64,000 nt of DNA from Mastigamoeba balamuthi (Eukaryota; Evosea; Mastigamoebida; Mastigamoebidae), in the NCBI GenBank assembly GCA_902651635.1, contig CACRSC010000063.1, positions 108,566-172,565 of the forward strand. The letters are read 5' to 3'. Each line of letters starts with the position of its first letter. Position 1 is the first letter of the stretch. The notes beneath the pieces were generated by a model that made no database searches, was not told where the DNA came from, and saw nothing but the letters and a program-made list of their open reading frames with translations. Position numbers and translations under genes: made by a program. Below, in pieces: positions 21,728-31,873 of the stretch.

Positions 21728-22522
21728 AACTTTTTCTATTTGACCACAAGCTCTATTCATAGCAGTGCATTGCAGAGGATTTATATAAACCCACTGAAGG
21801 CACAGCATTTATCACCAGGATAATCATTTTCCCTTGATATGAAGAGAAATATGAGAAGTAGTTGGAGAGCACTAGTGTACCCTTACAGCTGCAGCATGCA
21901 TACTGTTCACTAGCTCCTCTGGTAAGTGTGATCTTTCTACTATGATTCTTACTATCAACTTCTCTAGTTACTGCGGTGGCAGTGGTTATAACCTCAGTCA
22001 TGATTACAGAGCTTATTATGTATATGACTCATATTTTACCAAACTCACAGCTTCTTACTTATTTCACTTCTGCCCACTCTTAGCTGTCATACAGACCACT
22101 ATCCTGCTGATCTGTTACAGTTCTTCTACCACTCAGACACATCTAAGCACAATTCTTATTATTATTCTTGCATTCATAGCCAGAATATACCTCTTATCAG
22201 ATCCTATTAACAATCGTCAGATGACTGGAATACTTGTAATCCATGCATGCCTATAACATCATTTGAATTCAGTCATGCGCTTCTTCTTATAGTTGTATAT
22301 TGAATGAGAAGTGTGCTTCTATGAGAGAAAAGACATTATAGAAATCAGAAAGTGAGAAAACGAGATGTTAATTATCATAGTTCTATAATAAGAACCGGAA
22401 TAGCAGGAATTGGTGCACTAACCCCAGAAATATATTTCCTAAAGGCAATAAAATATATCTGGATACAACAGATACTAATATCACAGGTTCTGATCACTAC
22501 AGTAGCAGTAATTTCCTGCTAA
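21728..22522. other. A+T-rich island DNA between tRNA copy 2 and the LTR element
   Basis: No gene is supported. One open frame (21942-22256) encodes hydrophobic residues but has low-complexity A+T-driven composition and no recognisable family. The last four bases (CTAA) are the left target-site copy of the retrotransposon. Confidence 0.55.
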
Positions 22523-22668
22523 TGATGCCAGGGGGGACTGCACCCCCAAGGCAAAGGAATAGCATTTCCACACTTACCCTCTCATCATCACACGAATACC
22601 ACTCAATACATCATCACTTCTTCCTTCCCCCTTGAGTCTGTCACCACCCCATGCATTACTGGGCATCA
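22523..22668 (+). repeat. Left LTR (146 bp)
   Basis: Starts TGATGCCAGG and ends GGGCATCA. It is similar along its length to the right LTR, including the run AATACCACTCAATACATC and the end GCATTACTGGGCA. It is preceded by target copy CTAA. Confidence 0.85.
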
Positions 22669-22918
22669 GTGCATGCACACCTAGATGATGGAGGTGGACA
22701 ATGCAGAGAGACAGCTCCAGAAGGAGGAATGGGACCACCGTGCTGCTGAGAGAGCTTGCCATAAGTCCGAGCTGCAGAAGGCACAGCACGACATCAAGGA
22801 GGAGTTGGTCAGTCTGAGGGAGGAGCTGATGGATTCCGACTACGAGACCTCCTGAACAGACTGACTCAGACGACACAATGAGGCAGCAGCTAAGGGGGCA
22901 CCTACGAGCCCTAAGGGG

Positions 22919-23303
22919 ATGACGTCTGTTTTTCCTGTCAGAAACGGTGAATTTTCGGGTCCCGATGATGGAAATTCTCAAGCACCAACGAACCCCGATG
23001 ACAGAATTATGGACTCACCAAGGCATAGCCGAAAAACACAAAGAAGGTGCATTTCCGAGTACCACAGCACCGGCACCAGTTATTCCCACGAGCACGCACT
23101 CAGAGCCCAACAAGAGATGTCAGCTGGTCATTATGGACAATGGTGACTCCGAGATCAAGGACAGCAGCAGCAGCTCAGGGGACGAGGACGACCATGGGGA
23201 TGTATCCCATGAGGATGATGACAGCAGCTCCCATAACAGTTGCTGCCAGGGCTGTTGCAAGGGCATGACGAGGGACCACAATCTTAGCATGACCCTGTCG
23301 TGA
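22919..23303 (+). pseudogene. Acidic N-terminal part of the gag region
   Basis: Overlapping frames encode a Ser/Asp-rich, strongly acidic tract (about 23150-23250) and end in a stop at 23301, in a different frame from the longer gag segment that follows. A frameshift between the two is the likely reason. No domain is recognised in this part. Confidence 0.45.
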
Positions 23304-23986
23304 ACCAGGCAAAGGCCTATGTGCAGGCGATGATGCAGGCACAGGCAGTCTGGTCCATTGACAACATTCTGCAGGGCATCGCAATTCCATTTGCAGTTTT
23401 TAATCAGGAGGCACTCGAGTACATGCAGGTCATTAGCAAGAAGCTGGCTATGGCTGCTAAGATGAACATTGCTATCAAGGCTTTCTCGATGCGAGCATTG
23501 TTCTCAGAGGAAATTGTCAATACTACCAAGGCCACGGGGGCTATTGATCGGAAACTGATCACCAACGACATTAAGGACCATTTTCGTACAGCCTGTCTCA
23601 ACATTATCGTGATGCTGAGGACCAAGGGAGATTCCATCTTTGACAACATCGATGACTTCAGGTTTGTTACACACCAGAAGCTCGTAGAGGTCGATATCTC
23701 CAAGTCCAACAGCAAGACCATCATTCCTGTCATTCACAAGCACATCAAGAAAGTTGTGTTATGGTGCACGGCTGTGGTCTGGGGTGATTACACCAAGGGC
23801 TCTCTCAAGAACGACACGAGAAGTGCTCATAAGGCACTGTGGGAAACTCTGGGCTTTGGGTACATTGCAACTTGGGTACGCATGGTTTTCGATCAGTCCT
23901 ATGGCCTGCAGTGGGAGGACTCTACATTCGAGGAGCTGAGAACAGAAATCCTTCGTTTCGCATGGCACATAGCAGAGAATGCATAG
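23300..23986 (+). pseudogene. Gag-like (capsid) segment of the LTR element
   Basis: A 228-residue mostly helical frame without its own ATG; it follows the acidic segment and precedes the zinc-knuckle frame. By position it is the capsid part of Gag. Its C-terminal ~55 residues recur in the reverse-strand relic at 21271-21459, which shows that the family has been present more than once. No other similarity is recognised. Confidence 0.6.
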
Positions 23987-24049
23987 TGGGGGTTTCTTCC
24001 TGATGACCTGCCTGCCACATATTTCGTCTTTACGGCAGGCAGTTCATAC

Positions 24050-24632
24050 CAGGTTTGCACACGTTGGTTCCACTCCAGGAATGGGCAAGGCCCTGAACAT
24101 CGTCCACCAGTCACCAGCACCTAAGGGCCCTAGGGAGGGCAATACTGGCCCCAAGCCTACTCATCAGTGGGAGCCCTTGTGCTACAACTGCGGGACGTAT
24201 GGGCACATTACTGGCAATTGTCCATCTCCACCCACGATGGCTACACTCAAGGCACGGGAATGTCGGAAGGAGAAGTCACCATCATGGCTTGCTGTCAGCA
24301 CTGCACCGAGCCAGGAGCCCATGACCATGAAATGCTACAGGTGTGGGGGTACGGGACACATGGTCAAGACCTATCTGTTCCCTGGCACCAAGCAGCAGGC
24401 ACACGAGACATGGATCACCAAGGAGAAGGGCATGACAGGTTCTGTTACGGGGGCTCAGGCCAAGCCATGGAACGAGAGAAACGGGCTTCAAGGCTGGGGT
24501 TCCCATCACAGAGAGCCGTCTCACTGCTGTACAGGTGACACCTGCAGAGGAGGCCAGATCATCAGAGGATGCACGCATTTCCCTCTGCAAGGCGACCACG
24601 GGCAAGGACATGGACCTCAATGGATTCATTGA
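24050..24632 (+). pseudogene. Nucleocapsid zinc-knuckle region
   Basis: Contains one intact CCHC knuckle (CYNCGTYGHITGNC) and, about 45 residues later, a second that has lost its last Cys (CYRCGGTGHMVKTY). This arrangement is typical of retroelement Gag C-termini that bind RNA. It is in a frame different from the upstream capsid segment. Confidence 0.8.
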
Positions 24633-24755
24633 CTTTACTTCACCTCAGTCAAAGCTTGGTTCTGCTCTGCTGGGTTCGAAGGGGAAGTCGACATTCATGG
24701 TCAGCATACATCCAGAGAAGGACTCTGCCAAGGACACTCTTCCCATATCCTTTTC

Positions 24756-25448
24756 TTGTGCACAATCACCAAGAGAGAGGGTGAGGGCAAGGAGGTACTG
24801 TTCCATGTCGACACAGGCTCAGACTTCAACTTCAGAGAGACCAGACTCCTTGACCTGCTCCAGGTACCACGTCAGAAACTGCCACCTGAGTTAGAGGAAC
24901 GCATACGGGTCACCGGGGTCAACTGGGTGTTGGTTAAGCACATGGGAACTGAGGTTCAGATCCATACAGTCTTCAATCCAACTGAGGGTCCCATCACTAT
25001 TCCTGTCATCGAGATCACAAATGGTACAATTGGCTCGGACGAAATCCTGCTGGGTCTGCATGATTACCGCCACTATGACTACATTGCCCTCAACAATGGT
25101 CGGATGAACGTGGTCCGGGTATATCGACATTACGTTTACAAGAAGCCAGGGAACATCGTTTTTCCCAAGCCAAATGTCAAGGGGCTCACAGAAATCCCGG
25201 TTGCTGAAGACCCAGGGGCTGTGAACTTGATCAACCCTGCTATGCCCAAGCACATCGACCCAGTTCGTCCTTCGTCTATACCACCAGCTGCAGCACTGCT
25301 ACCACCACACAAACTTGTAGTATTGGGGGACAAAATCACATGCAACCCGCAAAAGGTCATTGAGGCAAAGGACATTCTTGCACGGTATGATATGAACGTT
25401 CTGAATGGCCTCAATGGGATCGGGATGACTGGGTTGGGGTCTGCATGA
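24756..25448 (+). pseudogene. Retroelement aspartic protease region
   Basis: The motif HVDTGSDFNF gives the single DTG(S) active site expected of a retroviral-type protease, and EILLGLHDY near residue 115 resembles the closing ILG motif. The downstream linker leads toward RT. The frame ends at a stop a few bases after the RT frame begins (overlap 25445-25448). Confidence 0.7.
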
Positions 25449-26236
25449 TCGAGCAGCTTCCCGACACAAAGCCCTTCATTATCCAGTGCAACGTTAGTGA
25501 TTCACGGAAGCTTGTTCATCTCACGGAGTACAAGGCCAAGATGATCGACACAGGGATCTGGGAGGTTATCGCATGGCAGGACATTCACTTTGCATCTCTC
25601 ATGGTGTTTGTACCCAAACCAGACAGGACCTGATGGGTCTGCGGGGATTACCGGTTGATTAACTGCATCACTCGTGATGACTTCTATGTCAACACACTCA
25701 TCAATGATGTACTGCACAAACTGGCCTACGATTACTTGTTTTCTGTGGACCTCGAGATGGCCTACCACCAAATTCCCCTCGATGCAGCCACAGCGAATTT
25801 GTTGGTGCTGGCCCTTCCTGATGGTTCCTTCATACGTCCATGGTTCATGCCTTTTGGCATCAAACAGGCAAGTGCAACGTTTCAGAGGGCCATCGATGTG
25901 GTTTTGGCACCACTGGCCCACACCTTCAGCTTCGTGAATAACGTGAATGCAGGCAGCCCATCATGGGGTGAAAGTAAGGCACAGGTGACAGCCCTTTTCG
26001 ACACTTTCGTCAAGCACAATGTGAAGGTGAAGCCCGAGAAGTGTTCCTGGGGCCCTATGGTTCTGCGCCAGCTGGGACGCCTGGTATCCAAAGAGGGCAT
26101 TGCGATCGACCCTACAAGGCTGGATCCTCTGCATTTTGCAGGACGGCCTTATGACAAGGACATGCTGCAGTCTTTCCTCGGTATCATGCAGTGGCTCAGT
26201 GAGTTCATCCCGAATTTGGCATCCAAGGCAGCGTAG
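25445..26236 (+). pseudogene. Reverse transcriptase region, catalytic Asp pair lost
   Basis: Similarity to Ty3-type RT runs through two frames separated by a TGA near 25631: first fingers (VFVPKPD), then GDYRLIN, the YLFSVDLEMAYHQIPL motif and FMPFGIKQASATFQRAID. The box expected to read YxDD is FVNN, so both metal-binding Asp of that box are gone. The segment ends KPEKCSWG and the connection LQSFLGIMQWLSEFIPN. It is inactive. Confidence 0.85.
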
Positions 26237-26241
26237 CGTGC

Positions 26242-26652
26242 ATGTACAAGCTGCTATGGCACAATGTCAAGTTCAAGTGGACTGAGGCTCACCAACAGGC
26301 CTTCGATACCCTGGTTCATGACGTCTGTGCAGCACCCATTCTCGTTCACCCCATTCTGGGCTCAGTCATCATCATCGATCCCGATGCCTGTGAATACACT
26401 ATGGGAGCCACGATTTTCCAACAAGCCCCTGGGGAGACTAGCTGGGGCATTCTGGCATTCGTCTCGAAGGTGCTGCAGCCTGCTGATCGACGTAACCTCT
26501 TAATGCCTGTGAAGGAGGCACGTGGGCTTGTCAAGGGACACCTGAGGGCACGGGAACTTGGTTTGGTTTATGCACAACATATCATCTACCATCCCAACCA
26601 CAGCAACCTGCATTGGATGGCTGACTCTAGCAACTGTTGTATTCAGAACTGA
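26242..26652 (+). pseudogene. RNase H region of the LTR element
   Basis: Follows RT after a TAG stop. FKWTEAHQQAFDTL is the usual tether/RNase H entry, and IIIDPDACEYTMGATIFQQ contains the first Asp of the RNase H fold followed by the GA motif, and AFVSKVLQPADRRN follows. It ends at a TGA. The remaining catalytic residues are not all evident. Confidence 0.7.
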
Positions 26653-26759
26653 TCAGTTATCCTGAACGAGATGCTCTATAGCATCCACTACCAGCCTGGA
26701 AAAACTAACTTCAGTGGCAATTTCTTTTCACGGGCCCAGTGGTGTCAGGTTATTGACGA

Positions 26760-27327
26760 CCTCGATGTTCACGTCTGAGACACATGCATACCTCGGTCCA
26801 CTTCAGGAGGCGAAGGGGTTTAAGTACGTCTTGATTGTTAAGTACCGTTTCTCGCATGAGGTTCATCTTGAGGCTGTCCGTTCTACTGATGCACAGAAAG
26901 CAGTTGACGTGCTCTGAAATCAGTGAATCTGCACAAGGGGCTCAGCCTACAGGCTTATGACTTCTGATGGTAGATCTCCCTTCCAGTTGAGTCACATTCA
27001 GGCCCTAAACAACCAGGTTAATGCAAAGCATCACATTTCGGTGGGAAATAACCCCAAGGGACACGGGGCTATGGAGGTCACAGTGCATACACAGTACAGG
27101 TTCTGCGGGCCCTACTCTTGGACCATTCCCTGGACTGGCCCGACATTCTACCAGCTGCTATGTTCGCCCTGAACAACAGCTATGTGCACTCTATCGGGGC
27201 CATGCCCTTCGAGGTTATTCATGGTTTTGCTAGTCATACTCTCCTCTATCTGGCAATTCACAAGGACAACAATGCCGGGAGCCCAGACATGAACCCCCAG
27301 TTGCTCCACGACCAGCTTCTGTTATAG
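26760..27327 (+). pseudogene. Integrase region of the LTR element
   Basis: LGPLQEAKGFKYVLIVKYRFSHEV aligns with the start of the integrase core, though the usual first Asp before GP is absent. TSDGRSPF carries the second Asp and HGAMEVTV the Glu. Later ALNNSYVHSIGAMPFEVIHG matches the conserved tail. Stops (near 26917) and frame changes interrupt it. A C-terminal segment with KWGRSHFNISNYILLNKD (about 27400-27480) may be the chromo/GPY-like tail. Confidence 0.72.
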
Positions 27328-27892
27328 AAACACAACATATTCACATGTATTACTTCTCTTCAGCGGGCTGCATTCAAGAAGAAGGCTTGCAGGCAGTACC
27401 TGGCCAAGAAATGGGGCAGGTCACACTTCAACATCAGCAACTACATTCTCCTCAACAAGGACCGTGACCACAAGCTCGACATTAACATTAGGAGTCTGTT
27501 TCATGTCATTAAGGAGCTCGACCACCATTGCTACACCATTGAGAACCTGCTGCGGGGTACCCATACTCGGGCCCATGTTAACACGATGCACTTGTTTCAT
27601 ATGGGAGCCCTCACCGAGGCACAACTCCAGGTGGAGGCATCACACACACATGACAAGATGGCCCTGGACACAGTCCTGCACCATTGTCACGTTGCTGGTA
27701 AGCTCAAGCTTTGCGTTTGTTGGCTGGGCTGCCCAGACTTTGGGGACAACGACCCACATTCATGAATTTCCTATGATGACAACAAGAACGTCAACCAGGT
27801 CATCACATATATGCAGGCACACCACCTGCAGACCTAGACTATTGATTGACTTCTTTAAGGTCTCCCCCTGCTCAACCTTTGAAGTAGAGCAG

Positions 27893-28062
27893 TGATGTCA
27901 AGGGGGGACTGCACCCTCAAGGCAAAGGAATGGCATTTCTCCACTCATCCTCTCATCACCACACAAATACCACTCAATACATCATCACTTCTTCCTTCTC
28001 CCTTGAGTCTCTCACCCTCACAAGGAGCCTCCTGCCCCCATCCCAGGCATTACTGGGCACCA
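27893..28062 (+). repeat. Right LTR (170 bp)
   Basis: Starts TGATGTCAAGG and ends GGGCACCA, followed by target copy CTAA. It is longer than the left LTR by about 24 bp inserted near its 3' end (around CACAAGGAGCCTCCTGCC). The two LTRs differ at many positions, so the insertion is not recent. Confidence 0.85.
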
Positions 28063-28241
28063 CTAAGCTGAACTAGTACTGTGAATAAGTCTTGTTCCTT
28101 AGTCTTTCTTTCTTCTTTTCTTGCTTCTCATTAAATGTTATTTCAAAAGATGGAACAGCTAATAAGGAACGAAGCTCCTTGGAGATTACAGTGACACGGT
28201 TACGCCATGCAGATCGGGCAAAGATTAAAGGATTATGTAGT

Positions 28242-28323
28242 GACTTGGTGGCCGAGTGGTTAAGGCGGCGCACTGCTAATGCGTTTCCCTTGTGGAGCGG
28301 AGGTTCGAGTCCTCCCCAAGTCG
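28242..28323 (+). tRNA. tRNA-Ser(GCT), copy 3
   Basis: Identical 82-nt tRNA-Ser(GCT), plus strand, followed by a T-run terminator. It is 180 bp downstream of the right LTR. With copy 1 it forms the inverted ends of the 9.5-kb A+T-rich island, and its 3' flank matches that of copy 1. Confidence 0.97.
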
Positions 28324-28478
28324 AACTTTTTTCTGCGAGATTTTCAGGCTCGAAATATCTTGTTTGCCACGCCAATTAATGCTGCCGCTGGCACCTCTCC
28401 CGCGTGTCAGGTTCTGAAATGGAACTCGAGGACGACTTTGAAACCTTCCTCACCGGACGCAATTCTGTGCCAGTACCT
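28324..28478 (+). repeat. Right inverted-repeat flank of tRNA-Ser copy 3
   Basis: About 150 bp similar to the reverse complement of 18483-18638, from the tRNA terminator through the block encoding MELEDDFET (ATG at 28419) to GGACGCAAT, after which the two diverge. It may be the original 5' end of the gene to the right, with the left copy a duplicate, or a family repeat that travels with the tRNA gene. Confidence 0.8.
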
Positions 28479-28718
28479 CCCGTCTCGCCTCCCGTCTCCG
28501 TTCGCATCCAAGGCTCGCTTCCTCTGCGGCACTGGCGTGGCCTCCATCCTGGGGGGCTGACCCGTTGCTTTAAATTACCACAGTTGTGTCAGCGCGCAAC
28601 CTGCCCTGCGCGAGGCGCCTCGCAAAGACAGGTTCGCGCCGTGTGTCCTCTAACTTCTCACACGGACCCTCTTGCCGGGTTTCTCTCTCTGCATCTGTGA
28701 CGATTGCGTGATGAATAG

Positions 28719-29511
28719 AGGCCTTCGTGCAAATGACCGTGCTCGGACCACACATCGCGGGCCCTCCTTGGAGCGTCAGGACTGATCCTGCGAAGGCCAC
28801 GCGCAATCCCTCGTGGCACAGCCGCACCTCCATGTTGGACCCTCCCCTATTTTTGTCATCGGCCTTTTTCCTGACTGAGGGGCGTACACGCCACGCCGGC
28901 CAGTGACATCCCCCAGCCCGCGGAGAAGTGCACGCTCGTGTTCACCGTCTGGAACCATAGCAAGATTGGTGGGCTGGCACTTCCAGCACTTGTCCTCTCT
29001 GACTTGACTCGTCCCGTTGCCGTCAGGTCTGCACACGAGGCTGGCGACGGCGGAGATCCCCGTTGCGGCGGTCGTTGCGGGGATGTGCGAGGACAAGGAC
29101 GTGCCCTTGAGGTACCACGGCAAGCTGGCGCCGAGCAAGCCGGGAGCTTTCGCCACCCTGCGACTCGAGTGCTCGTGCGACGCGACGCCGTCGGCCGAGG
29201 CGATGGCTCTGCAGGGCAAGTACTCTCTCGAGGACCTAGTCGAGGTGTTCCACTGCCACGTGTGCGGGCGTGGGCTTCCAGCGCAGCCGTCGCAGACGTT
29301 CGCGCCTGGCCTGGCCGCGACCACACACCTGTTCAGCTCTGGGGGCAACAGATACTGCTGGCGGTGCGTCGTGTTCAGGTGCAGCTCCTGCGGTCGCGTC
29401 GAGGTCGACACCCTGAGGGCCAAGCAGCTCAAAGCGTCCGGGATCAGGCCAACTGAGCCCCGAGCTCCCACCCCGTGCAGAGAATGTTCCGTCCCTGTCC
29501 ACCTGTGCTAG
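28719..29511 (+). CDS. Uncharacterised Cys-rich protein, possible zinc ribbon; 5' exons unresolved
   Basis: Three exons agree in phase: 28719-28812, 28880-28968 and 29027-29511, with the last ending at a TAG. The N-terminal exon reads FVQMTVLGPHIAGPPWSV, followed by KCTLVFTVWNHSK. The C-terminal exon has spaced Cys pairs (CHVCGRGL, CWRCVVFRCSSCGR and CREC near the end) that look like one or two zinc-binding knuckles. No known domain is recognised. An upstream exon probably begins at the ATG at 28419 (MELEDDFET), but I could not find a phase-consistent link. The gene converges with the next one; their stops are only about 37 bp apart. Confidence 0.5.
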
Positions 29512-29548
29512 TGACCAAATACACTACTGCCATCACAGATGGATGGCT

Positions 29549-31873
29549 TCATTTCTTGGCAGCTTTGGTGTGGATCGGGGTCAGGGGAACGTCCTCGGGG
29601 CCGAACTTACGCCTCATTCTTCCTGCTGTGGCCAGGACACATACAAAGTCGAGCACTACGCCCACAATGCACAGTACAAAGGGCACGATTACGCTCGCAG
29701 CCTGCGTGGCTGCGGCGGGGGAGCCGTGAGTGCCAGTCCTGACTGTGAGCAGAGAAGTGGGCAGTGCGCGTACATATCAGGGGAATGACCACGACCTTGG
29801 CCGACAACGAGAGTAGGGCAACAACCGAGGCGAACACGTACCCACCCGTGCTGGTGAAGTACCTCCAGCACGAGACGGAGTAGCACGCGTACCCGACAGT
29901 GAAAGCCACAGAGCCGGAGATGATGACCGCCACAGCCAGGCTGCCGTTGTTGAACGAGTTCTTCTTGGCCTCGAAAAACCACGCCGCAACAGCGGCCCCG
30001 ATGGCCAGCACAATGGCAAAGAACTCGAGTATCAGCATAGCCGACCGCATCGCCTCGCACCGCTCGTTCATGATGACGACCCCGCGCTCGTTGAGCTGCA
30101 CCTCGATGTCCCTCGGCAGCGCCAGCGGCGTGAACTTCGGGTGGTTCTCCGGTATCATGTACGTCTTCCTGACCTTCTTCACCTGTTTCTCCGGCTTCGC
30201 CTGCTGCTGCTGCGTCTCGGGGGTAGCGTTCGGTGCGATGACCACAATGGCGGCTGTTGCGACCTCTGGCTGCTGCTCTTCTGTGACGAGGAGGTCAATG
30301 CGGCCTGCGAATCCCCAGCGGTGGCTCGTGGCCTGGTGCGGGTTGGCGTCCCACAGCACTTCAACCCACCCGGGCTGCTCAGAAGGCTTGACCACTGTTC
30401 CCGGCCCGCGACCGTCCTGATCCTGCCAGCACCAGTCCACGCCTCTTACAACCCGCTTGCCCAGCACCTCCTCGATGGCCCTCGGCGGGCGCGGGGCGTT
30501 CGACGGGACCGCGCCGGGGACGAGGGGCTCCATGGGGTGCGTCGGCCTGTGGTACTGCGAGCACGAGCCCGACGCCTGGCATGCCTCGCAGAGGTCGTAC
30601 TCGTAGCACCACGTGCACCTGTAGCGCATACCGGCGATGCTGTTCATGCAGACGGCGCAGGTGGCCAGGCCAGAGGTCGCCATCGAGATGACCGCTGTGT
30701 GGTCGTCCGGCGGCGGCGCGTACGCCGGAACGTCCAGGATGGGCTGCGGCTGCTCCTCCACCGGTGGCGCAAAGCGCGACTGCGCACACAGCAGACCGGT
30801 GAGCTCGAACAGAGAGCAGCCGGGCATGGAGTCATTGCGACAGTGCATGTGGCAGCTGTGCTGCACGGGCCAGAACCCCCAATTCCCCATTGTACCTTGC
30901 GGGTAGTCGAGTGGTCTGTCTTGCGTGTGGTGCCCCTGTGGGAGCGGGCCGTCGAGCTGGGGGACCTGTGGCTGGACTCGGGAGACGACTGCGGGGCAGA
31001 GGCCGGGGGCAGCGGCGGGATGGAGGCAGAGGCCCCGGGCACGGCCAGCAGAGAGCCGGGCTGCAGCGACTGGCGCTCGTGTGGGGCTGACTCGTCCCCC
31101 TGCACCAGCGGCTGCTCCTCGGGCACCACGGGCTGCGTCTCGATTATGCTGAAGCGCGAGTGGTTCCCTGGCTGTGGCTGGGCCTCCCCGATGACCTCGA
31201 ACGCCTGGCCCTCCTCCGGGTAGCCTGGCGAGCACAGGCAGTTTTGGTCAGTGGGCCGGGGTGAATGCTGGATATTCACTGGAATTCTGGAATTCCGATG
31301 ACTCAACGCAGGGGTTTCGTACACGGGGGGATGACTTCCTCGGTTGCCCTCCTGGAGAGCGAGGGAGGCTCCAGCGGTATGGCCTTGGCCACGCTCAGGA
31401 CGGCCAGCTCGGGCTGCTCCTCTGCTTCGGGCAGCGGCTGCGTCTCCTCCTCCTTCCCCACGGCCAGGGCGCGTGTCGAGCCCTGCGACGGGGCTCCCGC
31501 TTGAATCTGGATATCTTCTGCTGCATCTGCAGTGGGCTGTTGCTGCAGGTGCTGCTCTTGCTCGGCCTCGTTGCCCTGAAACCTCTCGGTGGCAGCAGGT
31601 TCCGCTTCGTTCGCCGATTTTGCAGACGGGTCCAAGGCGGCGTACGGCGGCGGAGAGGAGGGAGAGCCGTCCTCGGCTGGCTGGCCGGTGGCCACCGGGT
31701 CTGCCGCCGTATCCGTGTCCTGTTGGTTCGGTTTTTTGCGAATGAGGGCAATGCGGCGAGACCCGACGGACAAACCGAGGCAAATGCGGGGCTGCCATTT
31801 GGCGGGCGAGGGGTGCGGGGCGAACCGTGTGCATGCTGGTGTGCGAGCCGTCCATGGGGTACTCGTCGGCCAT
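29549..31873 (-). CDS. ZZ zinc finger-MIB/HERC2 protein with four C-terminal membrane helices
   Basis: Five exons (31873-31826, 31719-31323, 31224-30896, 30860-29774, 29709-29549) join in phase to 673 residues; one intron is only 35 nt. Order: Pro/Gln/Glu-rich N-terminal third, a Cys-rich lead (HSCHMHC), a ZZ-type zinc finger (CAVCMNSIAGMRYRCTWC, then CEACQ and paired His), a MIB/HERC2 domain (GKRVVRGVDWCWQDQDG ... VEVLWDANPHQ ... HRWGFAGRIDLLV), a basic linker, then four hydrophobic helices (LILEFFAIVLAIGAAVAAWF, LAVAVIISGSVAFTVGYACY, VFASVVALLSLSAKVVVIPL, VIVPFVLCIVGVVLDFVCVL) and a basic tail. ZZ and MIB/HERC2 modules usually sit in soluble ubiquitin ligases and bind peptides or degrons; here no RING, HECT or ankyrin part is present and the module is tied to a membrane. 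Confidence 0.82.

Larger units (their letters stand above)
22523..28062 (+). mobile_element. Decayed Ty3/gypsy-type LTR retrotransposon
   Basis: Short direct repeats (22523-22668 and 27893-28062) begin TGATG and end CA. They are bracketed by a 4-bp target duplication CTAA (22519-22522 and 28063-28066). Inside, in Ty3 order, are gag with a CCHC knuckle, an aspartic protease (VDTGSD), reverse transcriptase, RNase H, and integrase placed last. The reading frames are split by stops and shifts, and the RT catalytic Asp pair is missing, so this copy cannot move by itself. The right LTR lies 180 bp upstream of tRNA-Ser copy 3, reminiscent of tRNA-gene-targeting retrotransposons in other amoebae and yeast. 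No primer-binding site matching a tRNA 3' end was recognised next to the left LTR. Confidence 0.88.

Noticed and set aside
21942-22256. Hydrophobic frame that looks a little like a mitochondrial membrane protein
   Set aside because: Low-complexity A+T-driven residues; no family signature could be identified, so a mitochondrial insert cannot be supported.
18483-28478. CRISPR-like array or a prokaryotic integrative element with tRNA att sites
   Set aside because: No regularly spaced short repeats and no integrase of the tyrosine or serine type; genes with spliceosomal introns flank the region on both sides.
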